From NCBI GenBank assembly GCA_964526565.1, contig CAZGMC010000004.1, forward strand, positions 28,633-92,632: a stretch of DNA of 64,000 bases, written 5' to 3'. Below are positions 25,920-33,763 of the stretch, piece by piece (the stretch's first letter is position 1; every line of letters starts with the position of its first letter). Under the pieces are notes generated by a model. That model was not told the origin of the DNA. It made no database searches and saw nothing but the letters and a program-made list of their open reading frames with translations. Both the position numbers and the translations under genes were made by a program. The stretch is from CAZGMC01 sp964526565 (GTDB lineage: Bacteria; Pseudomonadota; Alphaproteobacteria; DSM-16000; Inquilinaceae).

Positions 25920-26231
25920 TCAGGCAATCCCCTCAAGCCCTTTGCGATCGGCCAGATCGAGCAGGCGAAGCGCCGGGCCACGGGGCTTCTTCACTCCCTG
26001 TTCCCATTGGCTCACGGTTGACTTGGTGACGCCAAGATAGGCGGCGAAGACCGGCTGGGAGACCCGCAGCCGCCGGCGCAGCGACTTTATGTCGTTGGCT
26101 GTGAACTCGGGCACCGGCGACAGGCACAGGGCGTCGAACTCCTTCATCGTCGTTTCCGACATCACGCCCGCAACGCACAGCGCCTGCGCCGACTCATGCA
26201 CGGACTCGAGAATGCTGCTGCCCTTTTTCAT
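25920..26231 (-). CDS. HigA-type HTH antitoxin / XRE regulator
   Basis: 103-residue DNA-binding protein with an XRE helix-turn-helix at residues 50-95 (IKSLRRRLRVSQPVFAAYLGVTKSTVSQWEQGVKKPRGPALRLL). The N-terminal half (SSILESVHESAQALCVAGVM, then MKEFDALCL) is that of HigA-type antitoxins that follow a RelE-like toxin gene. Such proteins neutralise the toxin and repress their own operon. The toxin gene normally lies just upstream; here only its 3' end remains and overlaps this start by 38 bases. The antitoxin is therefore orphaned and may serve as a plain repressor. Confidence 0.88.
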   Translation of the reverse strand: MKKGSSILESVHESAQALCVAGVMSETTMKEFDALCLSPVPEFTANDIKSLRRRLRVSQPVFAAYLGVTKSTVSQWEQGVKKPRGPALRLLDLADRKGLEGIA

Positions 26232-26319
26232 TCTTCTTCACCTCTCGCAGCGCGCCTTCAACGACAGCTTGGCGGAGCTGGTTCACGGGACGGGACAGCA
26301 GGTTCTCAAAAAATGGCTG
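26194..26319 (-). pseudogene. Truncated RelE/HigB-like toxin, 3' fragment
   Basis: Reading the minus strand in the frame that overlaps the antitoxin start gives 41 residues, with ENLLSRPVNQLRQAVVEGAL followed by REVKKNEKG. This resembles the C-terminal helix and end of RelE/ParE toxins paired with this type of antitoxin (LLS...L..A...GAL.EV). The frame is closed at 26320-26322 by a stop inside the adjoining inverted-repeat element, so the catalytic part is gone. The match is from family memory. Confidence 0.55.
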
Positions 26320-26424
26320 TCATTGCGAGCGCAGCGAAGCAACCCAGGCCCGGCGCTGTCAGACAAGCAAGCCCCCGGCCGCGCTTACGGTGCCACTGGA
26401 TTGCTTCGCTTTGCTCGCAATGAC
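26320..26424. repeat. Palindromic short interspersed element
   Basis: Two inverted arms of about 28-31 bases, GTCATTGCGAGCGCAGCGAAGCAACCCAG-like on the left (26320-26347) and its near-complement on the right (26394-26424), surround a 46-base centre. The arm sequence is a type of small repeat known from many bacterial genomes, often between genes. The 8-mer GTTCTCAA occurs just outside both arms (26302-26309 and 26447-26454) and could be a target duplication. A related single arm occurs at 51807-51840. Confidence 0.8.
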
Positions 26425-26651
26425 GAGTGTTTTGACTTTACAAGATGTTCTCAAGGCCATGGCCTTACCAGAGTCTGCTCTGACAAGCCGGCGCGGCCCT
26501 GGCAGCCGATCGCTCCCGGCTCCCGTGACGCACAGTCGTCGCCGCCGCGCACCTGCCTGTGCGTGAGGTTCGATCCGCCGCCGGATTGACTCGGCGGCCC
26601 GGATGCCGCTACCTGCATGCACTCATCCGGTCCGGTCCCGAGGGTCCCGTC
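26425..26651. other. Gap between the repeat element and ureA
   Basis: No gene supported. Remaining sequence upstream of ureA shows no clear promoter. The whole 25823-26651 stretch, apart from the antitoxin, reads as remnants of insertion. Confidence 0.35.
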
Positions 26652-26954
26652 GTGCACCTTACTCCCCGCGAAAAGGACAAGCTGCTGGTCGCCATGGCGG
26701 CGATGGTGGCGCGGCGCCGGCTGGAGCGCGGCGTGAAGCTGAACCATCCGGAGGCGGTGGCGCTGATCACCGACTACGTCGTGGAGGGCGCCCGCGACGG
26801 CCGCTCCGTCGCCGAGCTGATGCGCGACGGCGCCACCGTGATCGCCCGCGACCAGGTCATGGCCGGCGTGGCCGAGATGATCCCCGACGTGCAGGTGGAG
26901 GCCACCTTCCCGGACGGCACCAAGCTGGTCACCGTGCACCAGCCGATTCGGTGA
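26652..26954 (+). CDS. ureA: Urease gamma subunit
   Basis: 100 residues, exactly the normal UreA length. With the GTG start at 26652 the protein begins (V)HLTPREKDKLLVAMAAMVAR, and it keeps KLNHPEAVALITDYVVEGARDG, MRDGATVIARDQVM and VQVEATFPDGTKLVTVHQPI. UreA, UreB and UreC together form the nickel enzyme that hydrolyses urea to ammonia and carbon dioxide. ureB and ureC normally follow at once; here the next gene, 16 bases away, is on the opposite strand and unrelated. The subunit is intact but isolated from both ureD and the other structural genes. Confidence 0.95.
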   Translation: MHLTPREKDKLLVAMAAMVARRRLERGVKLNHPEAVALITDYVVEGARDGRSVAELMRDGATVIARDQVMAGVAEMIPDVQVEATFPDGTKLVTVHQPIR

Positions 26955-26970
26955 CGCCGTGCCGCACCGC

Positions 26971-28530
26971 TCACCCGCAACCGGACACCGGTTCCGCGGC
27001 ACCGCCCGTCGCAACCGTCCCCTCCCCCGCCGGCGCCTGGCACCCGGTCGGGCAGCAGCGGCCCGGCTGGCGGGACATGCGCCGGCCCTCGTCGGCGATG
27101 CCGCGGTCGAGCAGGCGGGCGACCAGGTCCGCCTTCTCCCCGGTCGGATAGTTCCGCCAGATCTCGCGCTTCATCGCTTCCGGCGAGCCGCCGCCGTGCA
27201 GCGAGATCACCGAGTACCAGCCGCCCTGGTGTGACGCGGTCAGGTCCTCGACCAGCCGCGCCACCGCCAGCCGCTGCGCCGCCGGGATGTCCGGCCGCCC
27301 GACCAGCACCGCGGCCAGCGAGGCCCGGGTCTCCGGGTTGTGGTCCTCGTCCGGGCCGGGCAGGGCGACGATCAGCCCGCCGGACACCTCGTGCGCCAGC
27401 CGATGCATGTCGTAGATCTGCGTGGCCAGCAGCAGCTTGCCGATATTGGCGAACACCGGGTCGGGCATGACCGGCCCGGCCGGGTCGCGCGCGCCGTACA
27501 CCGAGGCGGCGACGCCGCAGGCGAAGAACCCCTCGACGATCTTGATCAAATCCACCATGGCGTCGCGGACGTGTGCGTGCCGGTCCGGGTCCAGCCCGTT
27601 GGCCTCGATCATCAGCGCCCCGGCGCCGATCAGCAGGTCGCCGAACCCGGCCCGCGCGCCGATGCAGGAATGGCGGTGGTGCGTGGCATAGGCGGTGGTC
27701 AGTACCCCGGCCGCCTCGGCCTGGCCGTCCAGGAACACGCGCTCGTGCGGCACGAACACGTCGTCGAGGATCACCACGCCGGTGGACTGGCCGTAGCGCG
27801 CCGAGAAGCGGGCGGCGGCCTCGCCGGGCCGCCCGGCCGGCCGGGCGACGATCGTGACGCCGGGCGCGTCCACCGGCACCGCACAGCACACCGCGAAGTC
27901 CGCCTCGGCCGCCGTCATCGTCCGGCACGGCATCACCAGGAACTCGTGCACGTACGGCGCGCCGGTGACGATCGCCTTGGTGCCGCGGATGACGATGCCG
28001 TCCGGCCGCCGCTCCTTGACGTGCACGTACACGTCGGGGTTGGCCTGGGCGCCGGGCCGGCGCGACCGGTCGCCCTTGGCGTCGGTCATGGCGATGCCCA
28101 GCGTCAGGTCCTCGTCCTGGACGTGGTGCAGGTAGGCGAGCGCGCGCTGGTGGCGGTCGCCGCCGTGCGCGGCGTCGGCGCGCTGCGTCGCCTGGATCAG
28201 GGCGTTCAGCGCATCGTGGGCCAGATAGCGTTGGGCGCACCCGGCCTCGCGACAGACCAGCCGCACCGCCTCGAGCTTCAGGAGCAGGTCGTCGGTGCTG
28301 TCGTTGACGTGCAGCATGCGGTTGACGGTGCGGCCCGAGCTGGCCTGCCGCGCCGTCATCAGCCGGGCGTGCTCGGGCATCCGCGCGAAGTCGTAGGTGA
28401 CGCCAATGGCGTTGAGACCCGGCGCCAGCGCCGGTTCGTCGGCGACGCTGTCGATCCGCCGGCCGTCGACGAACACGCGCGGGCTGAGGCGGCGCAGGGA
28501 TTCCCGGTAGTCGGCGGCGGACATCAGCAT
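26971..28530 (-). CDS. 4-hydroxyphenylacetate 3-hydroxylase (HpaB)/AbfD superfamily enzyme
   Basis: 519 residues. The N-terminal region (MSAADYRESLRRLSPRVFVDG, then GLNAIGVTYDFARM) and AMTDAKGDRSRRPGAQANPD place it close to 4-hydroxybutyryl-CoA dehydratase AbfD. However, as I recall the AbfD sequence, two of its three [4Fe-4S] cysteines are missing: Cys103 corresponds to Tyr in GCAQRY, and Cys299 to Ala in HRHSCIGARAGFGD, while the first Cys and the His remain. A flavin-dependent hydroxylase role is therefore more likely than dehydratase. AGGAG lies seven bases before the ATG at 28530. The last 35 residues are Cys/Gly-rich and not typical. It diverges from a TetR gene. Confidence 0.85.
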   Translation of the reverse strand: MLMSAADYRESLRRLSPRVFVDGRRIDSVADEPALAPGLNAIGVTYDFARMPEHARLMTARQASSGRTVNRMLHVNDSTDDLLLKLEAVRLVCREAGCAQRYLAHDALNALIQATQRADAAHGGDRHQRALAYLHHVQDEDLTLGIAMTDAKGDRSRRPGAQANPDVYVHVKERRPDGIVIRGTKAIVTGAPYVHEFLVMPCRTMTAAEADFAVCCAVPVDAPGVTIVARPAGRPGEAAARFSARYGQSTGVVILDDVFVPHERVFLDGQAEAAGVLTTAYATHHRHSCIGARAGFGDLLIGAGALMIEANGLDPDRHAHVRDAMVDLIKIVEGFFACGVAASVYGARDPAGPVMPDPVFANIGKLLLATQIYDMHRLAHEVSGGLIVALPGPDEDHNPETRASLAAVLVGRPDIPAAQRLAVARLVEDLTASHQGGWYSVISLHGGGSPEAMKREIWRNYPTGEKADLVARLLDRGIADEGRRMSRQPGRCCPTGCQAPAGEGTVATGGAAEPVSGCG

Positions 28531-28571
28531 GGCGGGGCTCCTGCGATCGGTGTTGATCCTTGTTCGTAGTC

Positions 28572-28586
28572 TTAAACACTGTTCAA
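28572..28586. promoter_or_regulatory. Palindromic operator between the HpaB-like and tetR genes
   Basis: TTAAACACTGTTCAA is a 15-base palindrome matching its own complement at 12 positions and lies in the 123-bp divergent gap, 42 bases from one start and 68 from the other. Size and symmetry are typical for TetR-family operators; the adjacent TetR protein is the obvious candidate to bind it. Confidence 0.6.
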
Positions 28587-28653
28587 AATTCCGATCAAGG
28601 CTTTTGTCCGCCCGCCGCGGCGTCTATGGTCGCGACCCGGAGGGACCGGCGGC

Positions 28654-29310
28654 ATGGCGGACACGGAGAAGACGGACCGGCAGGAGGCGGTCGGCGCACT
28701 CAAGCGCTCGCTGATCCTGGACGCGGCGCGGCGGGTGTTCGCGGCCGAGGGCCTGGAGGGCGCCAGCATGCGCGCCATCGCCAGGGCGGCGGGGTACACG
28801 GCCGGCGCGATCTATTTCCACTTCCCCGGCAAGGAGGCGATCTACGCCGCGATCCTGGACGACTCGCTGGACCGGTTGATCGCCGCGGTCGAGGCCGCCG
28901 TGGCCGGGGCCGGCCCGGCGCCAGTCGACCGCCTGCACGCCGCCGCACTGGCCTTCTTCGACTTCTACGCCGGCAGCCCGGGCGACCTGGACCTGGGCTT
29001 CTACCTGTTCCGCGGCGGCATCCGCCCGCGCGGCCTGACCCCCGACCTGGACGCCGCGTTGAACGCCATGCTGACCGCCAGCCTCGCCCCCATCGGCCAC
29101 TCCGCCCGCGCCCTCGGCGCCGACGAGGCCGCCGCCCGCGCCCTCGAGGCCGACGCCTTCACCCACGCCGTCGGCCTGCTCGTCCTCCAGCACACCGGCC
29201 GCATCCGCCTGTACCGCTGCACCCCGCGGGCGCTGATGGCGGGATACGTGGACGGTGTGGTCGAAAGGCTGGCCGGGGCGGGATGGCAAGGCGCCGGCGG
29301 CCGGCCGTGA
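28654..29310 (+). CDS. TetR family transcriptional regulator
   Basis: 218-residue repressor. The helix-turn-helix is at residues 17-63 (ILDAARRVFAAEGLEGASMRAIARAAGYTAGAIYFHFPGKEAIYAAIL), with the recognition helix in YTAGAIYFHF. The C-terminal ligand domain (70-210) is alpha-helical and Ala/Leu-rich; its ligand is unknown. GGAGGG lies 8 bases before the ATG. The divergent arrangement with the HpaB-superfamily gene and the palindrome between them suggest it represses that gene and itself until an aromatic or acyl-CoA ligand appears. Confidence 0.92.
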   Translation: MADTEKTDRQEAVGALKRSLILDAARRVFAAEGLEGASMRAIARAAGYTAGAIYFHFPGKEAIYAAILDDSLDRLIAAVEAAVAGAGPAPVDRLHAAALAFFDFYAGSPGDLDLGFYLFRGGIRPRGLTPDLDAALNAMLTASLAPIGHSARALGADEAAARALEADAFTHAVGLLVLQHTGRIRLYRCTPRALMAGYVDGVVERLAGAGWQGAGGRP

Positions 29311-29327
29311 CGGCAGCGTCCACCACG

Positions 29328-29430
29328 GGGCGCCACGGAGCGCCACGGAGGGGGGCGCCACGGAGCGCCACAGAGCGCCACGGAGGGGGGGCGCCACGGA
29401 GGGGGGGCGCCACGGAGGGGGGGCGCCACG
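29328..29430. repeat. G-rich tandem repeat after the tetR gene
   Basis: About six units of GCGCCACGGAG followed by zero to seven G residues (17-19 bp in the last four units). The runs of seven G on one strand could form G-quadruplex structures. It lies between tetR and a small convergent gene and is the likeliest place in this interval for length variation. Confidence 0.85.
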
Positions 29431-29509
29431 CGACCGCCGGCCGGTGGCGTGCCCGAGCGGCCCCTCCTCTTTCCCGATACGGCAGCAAGACGCAGCCGTT
29501 CGCGCGTTC

Positions 29510-29806
29510 TCAGGCCAGCGGCTCCACCACCGTGCCGTGCAGCCAGGACTTCAGGCGCTTCTTGAGCAGCCGCCAGGGCTTTTCCGGGTGCTCCGGGTCG
29601 AACACCTCGGTGCGCACGGCCAGTCGCTCCAGCTCGTCGGGCTCGGGGCGGGGCAGGACCTTCAGGGTCTTGCCGCCGCGTTCGCGCAGGCGGTCGATGG
29701 CGGCGATCAGCAGGGCGATCAGCACCGGCACCAGCACCGCCTGGGCCAGGTACAGGGTATAGATGACCGCCAGGACGAACAGCCCGATCAGGGGAACTCT
29801 GGGCAC
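29510..29806 (-). CDS. Small membrane protein with AI-2E-like N-terminus
   Basis: 98 residues from a GTG start (PRVPLIGLFVLAVIYTLYLA). The first 36 residues form one or two membrane segments and resemble the beginning of AI-2E/PerM family exporters (YTLYLAQAVLVPVLIALLI). After that the sequence becomes hydrophilic, with a basic/acidic tail (RTEVFDPEHPEKPWRLLKKRL), and lacks the six further membrane helices of a real exporter. It may be a stand-alone small membrane protein or a degenerate exporter. The tail looks coherent, which favours a functional small protein. Confidence 0.5.
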   Translation of the reverse strand: MPRVPLIGLFVLAVIYTLYLAQAVLVPVLIALLIAAIDRLRERGGKTLKVLPRPEPDELERLAVRTEVFDPEHPEKPWRLLKKRLKSWLHGTVVEPLA

Positions 29807-30033
29807 CGCACGGGTCCCTCACTGCGGAGTGACCGGTCCGCGGTGGGCCGGCGCCATGACCGGCGCCGGCGGCCGACGGAGACTGCGAGAGACTGCGACT
29901 CCGCGGTCCGGTCGCAGCAACAACAGACTCTGCCGCGAAGGGTTCCGAATGGTGCGACTCCCGCCGCGCCATGCAGAGCAGGGCTTGACGGCATCTGCTG
30001 CCATCATCAGGTCAAGCAAAAGGGCCTCTGGTA

Positions 30034-31707
30034 TCAGTCCGCCGGCCTGCCCCAGAACGGCCGGGCGTCGGTGAAGGCGTCCCAGTCGGCGCGCAGGCGC
30101 AGCTCCATGTCCAGCAGGCCGCGGCGGTGCCAGCCGATCAGGATGCCGGCGGCGCCGCGCAGGTCGTCGGCGCCGTTGCCAACCGCAATGACGGCAGCGG
30201 CATGGTCGGCGATCACCGTGTCGAGCAGGTGCTCGGCGACCGCCACGTCGTTCAGCCGGCCCAGGCTCTTCTGCAGCCCGGTCAGCGCCTTGACATAGGC
30301 GCGGCCGCGCCGGGCCGGGTATAGCGACAGGAAGAACTCGGTCAGGTAGCGCAGCTTCTTCAGCTCGATACGGACCTGATGCCGCTCCGCCGGGCCGAGC
30401 CGGGCAAAGCCGCGGCCGCGCTTGAGCGCCTTGCGGTGGCGCCGGTCGAGCAGGCGGTCGGCCACCTCGGTCGCCGCCCGGTCGAGCGCTGCCATGTCGC
30501 CGCCACCGCGCCAGCCGCGGCCCTCGATCCACGCGCCGAGGCCGAGCAGCAGGCCGGTCGCCCGGTCGGAGTCGATGGCGGCGCGCGCCTGGTCGTAGCC
30601 GCGGGCGCGCTCGGCCTCGGCGGCGCGGCCCAGCACCGCCAGGTCGGCGCGGTCGGCCAGGGTTTCGGCCACCGGTGCCAGCAGCTCGGCCAGGAACACG
30701 TCCCAGTCGCGGGCCGCGCCCAGGGCGTTGGCCAGCCAGCGCGCCTCACCGGCCAGCCGGTCGGTCTCGGCGTCGCCGAGCAGCGGCCGGAACGCCACCA
30801 GGGCCGAGCGCAGCCGGCGCAGCGCCACGCGCACCTGGTGGACGCCCTCCGGCTCGCGGCCGTCCAGCGCAGTGGCCAGGTTGGCCAGGCAGTGGCGCAG
30901 GCAGCCGCGCAGGATGCCGGCCAGGGCGTCCCCGGCGCTGGCATCGTCGGGCAGTTCCAGGGCGGCGGCCTGGCGATAGGGCGGGACGGCGGCGTCGGCC
31001 AGCAGGTAGCCCCGCGCCGACTTGGTCAGAGTCTCGACCCGCAGCGGCGCCAGCGCCTGCAGCTCGGCGGCGAAGCGATAGAGGGCGGCGGGGGCGCCAC
31101 GCTGCAGCTCCAGCTCGACTTCGCTGATTGGGCGGGTGGCGTCGCCGGCCTCGACGGTACCGGCATCGAAGGCGATCTCCACCTGGGCGCCCGGCCCGCC
31201 ATCGGCCTGCGGCACGGCGACGACGCGGGTGGTGCGGTCGATCCGGGTGGAGAAGACGGGCACCAGGTCGCCGGGGTCGATCCCGTGGAGCAGGTTGCGG
31301 GCCGGCCGCGCCGTCAGCGCCGTCAGGTCGGGCCGGGCCGAGGGCACCGCTGCCTCCCACTCGCCGCGGCCGAACAGGACCGCGCCATCGTCGTCCTCGG
31401 CCTTGAGGGTCTGGACGAAGCCGTCGCCGCTGCGGCGCACGCGCAGCCCGGCGCCGCGGCGCAGCAGCCGCCGGTCGGCCGTGTCATAGTAGACGCTGTC
31501 CAGCTGCTTCGTCGCCGCCGGCCCCAGCGCCCGCGCCGCAACCGGCTCGGCGTCGCGCAGCCGGGCCAGCGCCTCGGGGGCAACGGCCAGCTTCAGCTCG
31601 ATCTCGGTGTCCGCCGGCGGCGGCGCCAGCGCCTCGTCGCCGGTGAGGGCCCCGGCTCCGTTCGCAACGCCCGATTCGACCCCGTCATGCTCTGCGGCGG
31701 CCACCAT
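30034..31707 (-). CDS. CYTH-CHAD domain protein (inorganic triphosphatase-like)
   Basis: 557 residues. The CYTH domain at about 35-235 opens with the diagnostic EIELKLAV, followed by SVYYDTADRRLLRRGAGLRVRR and ISEVELELQRG, the acidic/basic tunnel residues that bind triphosphate and metal. The CHAD domain fills about 270-550 with conserved histidines in EGVHQVRVALRRLRSAL and ERHQVRIELKKLRYLTEFF; CHAD domains bind polyphosphate. The pair is predicted to hydrolyse inorganic triphosphate or act on polyphosphate, possibly at polyphosphate granules. The 30-residue N-terminal extension is low-complexity. Its stop lies in the motif GACTGATACCAGAGG, shared with the NifO-like gene. Confidence 0.93.
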   Translation of the reverse strand: MVAAAEHDGVESGVANGAGALTGDEALAPPPADTEIELKLAVAPEALARLRDAEPVAARALGPAATKQLDSVYYDTADRRLLRRGAGLRVRRSGDGFVQTLKAEDDDGAVLFGRGEWEAAVPSARPDLTALTARPARNLLHGIDPGDLVPVFSTRIDRTTRVVAVPQADGGPGAQVEIAFDAGTVEAGDATRPISEVELELQRGAPAALYRFAAELQALAPLRVETLTKSARGYLLADAAVPPYRQAAALELPDDASAGDALAGILRGCLRHCLANLATALDGREPEGVHQVRVALRRLRSALVAFRPLLGDAETDRLAGEARWLANALGAARDWDVFLAELLAPVAETLADRADLAVLGRAAEAERARGYDQARAAIDSDRATGLLLGLGAWIEGRGWRGGGDMAALDRAATEVADRLLDRRHRKALKRGRGFARLGPAERHQVRIELKKLRYLTEFFLSLYPARRGRAYVKALTGLQKSLGRLNDVAVAEHLLDTVIADHAAAVIAVGNGADDLRGAAGILIGWHRRGLLDMELRLRADWDAFTDARPFWGRPAD

Positions 31708-31954
31708 CCCTGCCTCCCCAATCCCTGTTGCCTGTCCATGCCTGCCGGCCGCCGGTCGGGCCGTGTTACGGGCAACATGTAGCCGTTACCCACCCATCGT
31801 CAATTCTATGACGATTTTGTTAAGGCGTCGGGCCGGCCAACAGCGACACGGTCCCGCTGTCCGACATTCAACGCACATTTATGAAGAAATATTGGTAATA
31901 AAAGTACAAGAGCGTGCGATGCATGCCGGCCATGAGGCACTCGGCCGTTGGTGC

Positions 31955-32002
31955 GAGGCCGGGGGCGAGGCCGGGGGCGAGGCCGGGGGCGAGGCCGGGG
32001 GC
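31955..32002. repeat. Four tandem 12-bp repeats
   Basis: GAGGCCGGGGGC occurs four times without change, just downstream of the methyltransferase stop. It has runs of five G on one strand. No gene covers it convincingly. Confidence 0.93.
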
Positions 32003-32043
32003 GAGGGTGGCAGCGGCGGCCACAGCACGGCCACGACCCGCCG

Positions 32044-33105
32044 TCAGCCGGCGGCGGGCTTTTCCAGCAGCAGCACCTTGGACATGAAGGCCAGGTCGAC
32101 GCCGCCGAGGCGCAGGCCGGCGTCTTCGAACAGGGCGGGCAGGTCGTCGCGCGTGTAGTCGTCGTAATAGGGCTCGTGGTAGGCCAGCGGGAAATAGCCC
32201 AGCACACCGTCCCAGTCCGGCCGGTCGCCGCGCTGGATGCTGTCAACGAAGACGAAGGCACCGCCGGGCTTGAGCACCCGCGCCGCCTCGGCAGCCACCT
32301 GCCGACGCACCGCGCGCGGCAGCTCGTGGAACAGATAGACGCTGGTGACGATGTCGACGCTCTCGTCCGCGGCCGGGATCGCCTCCCCCGCCGCCTGCAC
32401 GAAGCGGACCCGCGGCCAGCGCGCCAGCCGCCGCCGCGCCTCGGCCAGATAGGGCCCGGACAGGTCGAGCGCGGTGACCTCGACACGCGGGTGGTTGTCC
32501 TTGACATGGGTGAGGAACTGTCCGGTGCCGGTGCCGATGTCCAGCAGCCGGATGCCCGCGGCCGGCCACCCGGCGCGGGCGCGCTGGCGCACGGCGTGGC
32601 CGATGGGCACCAGCGCCTGGCGGCGCATCATGTCGGCGGCGCCGCGGAACAGCACCTCGACCTGGTAGTCGTACAGCCGGGCCGAGTGCTCCGACAGGTA
32701 GCCGTCGCTCTGGAAGTGGAAGTTGCGCAGGAAGTACTCGGGCAGGGCCGCCGCGCCGGGCGGCAGTGCCTGCGTCACCTCGTCGTGGCTGCCCTGCTGG
32801 CGGCGCCGGTTGACGCGCGGCAGCTCGGCGAAATAGGCACGCGCCTCGGCCAGCACCGCGGACGGGGGGCGAACCAGATCATGCGGCATGCGGTAGACGC
32901 CGCGGGCGATGTTGTCCCAGTCGCGCCAGGCCAGCTCCGCCACGTCGCGCAACACGGCGCGGCTGCCCGGCACCTCGAACGGCTCACGCGGCCGCGGATA
33001 GGTGCCGCGCGACAGCCGCGCGGTCAGCAGCGCGTTGCCGAAGAACCAGCCGACGCGGGCCGCCTGTCCCGCCGCATAGGTGATGCCGTCGAGCGCCGTG
33101 GCCAT
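32044..33105 (-). CDS. Class I SAM-dependent methyltransferase
   Basis: 353 residues. The SAM-binding domain covers about 175-310: motif I is IRLLDIGTGTGQFLTHVK, the acidic ribose contact follows in VEVTALDLSGPYLAEA, then DESVDIVTSVYLFHELP and VLKPGGAFVFVD. The first 170 residues form a family-specific helical region (YPRPREPFEVPGS, EYFLRNFHFQSDGYLSEHSA). Substrate is unknown; the arrangement recalls methyltransferases acting on lipids or small metabolites. The start at 33105 (MATALDGITYAAG) is preferred over one 14 codons upstream because the extra residues are basic and unlike the rest. Confidence 0.87.
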   Translation of the reverse strand: MATALDGITYAAGQAARVGWFFGNALLTARLSRGTYPRPREPFEVPGSRAVLRDVAELAWRDWDNIARGVYRMPHDLVRPPSAVLAEARAYFAELPRVNRRRQQGSHDEVTQALPPGAAALPEYFLRNFHFQSDGYLSEHSARLYDYQVEVLFRGAADMMRRQALVPIGHAVRQRARAGWPAAGIRLLDIGTGTGQFLTHVKDNHPRVEVTALDLSGPYLAEARRRLARWPRVRFVQAAGEAIPAADESVDIVTSVYLFHELPRAVRRQVAAEAARVLKPGGAFVFVDSIQRGDRPDWDGVLGYFPLAYHEPYYDDYTRDDLPALFEDAGLRLGGVDLAFMSKVLLLEKPAAG

Positions 33106-33292
33106 GGTTCGGGTCCGTCCCCTTCTGTTGCCTGCGACAGCAAACATGAGCCGCGGCGGCGCTCCGCCAAGGGGGCGGTGTCGCGGTCACCCGGCTCCGG
33201 CTTTGCCGAAATCCTTAGTCAATGGCCGGGGCGCAGCGGTGCACCATATCCCTGCCAGCCATCGCATCGGCCATCGCATCCGGAGAACCTCC

Positions 33293-33763
33293 ATGACCGC
33301 CCGCGAATCCGTCTGGGACTATCCCCGCCCGCCCCGCCTGGAGCACACCGGCAAGCACCTGACCGTGACCGCCGGCGGCCGCGTCATCGCCGACACCAGC
33401 CGCGGCTGGCGGGTGCTGGAGACCAGCCACCCGCCGACCTACTACATCCCGGCCGCCGACGTGGACACCACGGTGCTGCGCCCCAATGGCCGCCGCAGCA
33501 TCTGTGAGTTCAAGGGCGTCGCACAATATTTCGACCTGGTACTGGACAGCGACGTGCGGCCATCCGCGGCCTGGGCCTATCCCCAGCCGACACCCGACTT
33601 CGCGGCGATCCGCGACTGCCTGTCCTTCTACGCCGGCAGCGTCGATGCCTGCACCGTGGCCGGCGAGACGGTCCAGGCCCAGCCGGGCGACTTCTACGGC
33701 GGCTGGGTGACCGCCGACCTGGACGGGCCGTTCAAGGGCGGCCCCGGCACGCTGGGCTGGTGA
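33293..33763 (+). CDS. DUF427 family protein
   Basis: 156-residue single DUF427 domain. Conserved features are ESVWDYPRPPRLE at the start, VLETSHPPTYYIPAADV near residue 43, SICEFKGVAQYFDL near 67, AWAYPQPTP near 93 and the ending QPGDFYGGWVT. The fold is a small beta-barrel; the function is unknown, though the conserved Cys in CEFKG and aromatic residues suggest a small-molecule pocket. GGAGAACC precedes the ATG at 33293. Monocistronic: it diverges from the methyltransferase and an inverted repeat follows it. Confidence 0.92.
   Translation: MTARESVWDYPRPPRLEHTGKHLTVTAGGRVIADTSRGWRVLETSHPPTYYIPAADVDTTVLRPNGRRSICEFKGVAQYFDLVLDSDVRPSAAWAYPQPTPDFAAIRDCLSFYAGSVDACTVAGETVQAQPGDFYGGWVTADLDGPFKGGPGTLGW

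Noticed and set aside
26971..28530. Annotation as 4-hydroxybutyryl-CoA dehydratase
   Set aside because: Two of the three cluster cysteines expected in that enzyme are replaced, so only superfamily membership is claimed.
29510..29806. Complete AI-2E family exporter
   Set aside because: Only the first membrane region resembles the family; the protein has 98 residues instead of about 350.
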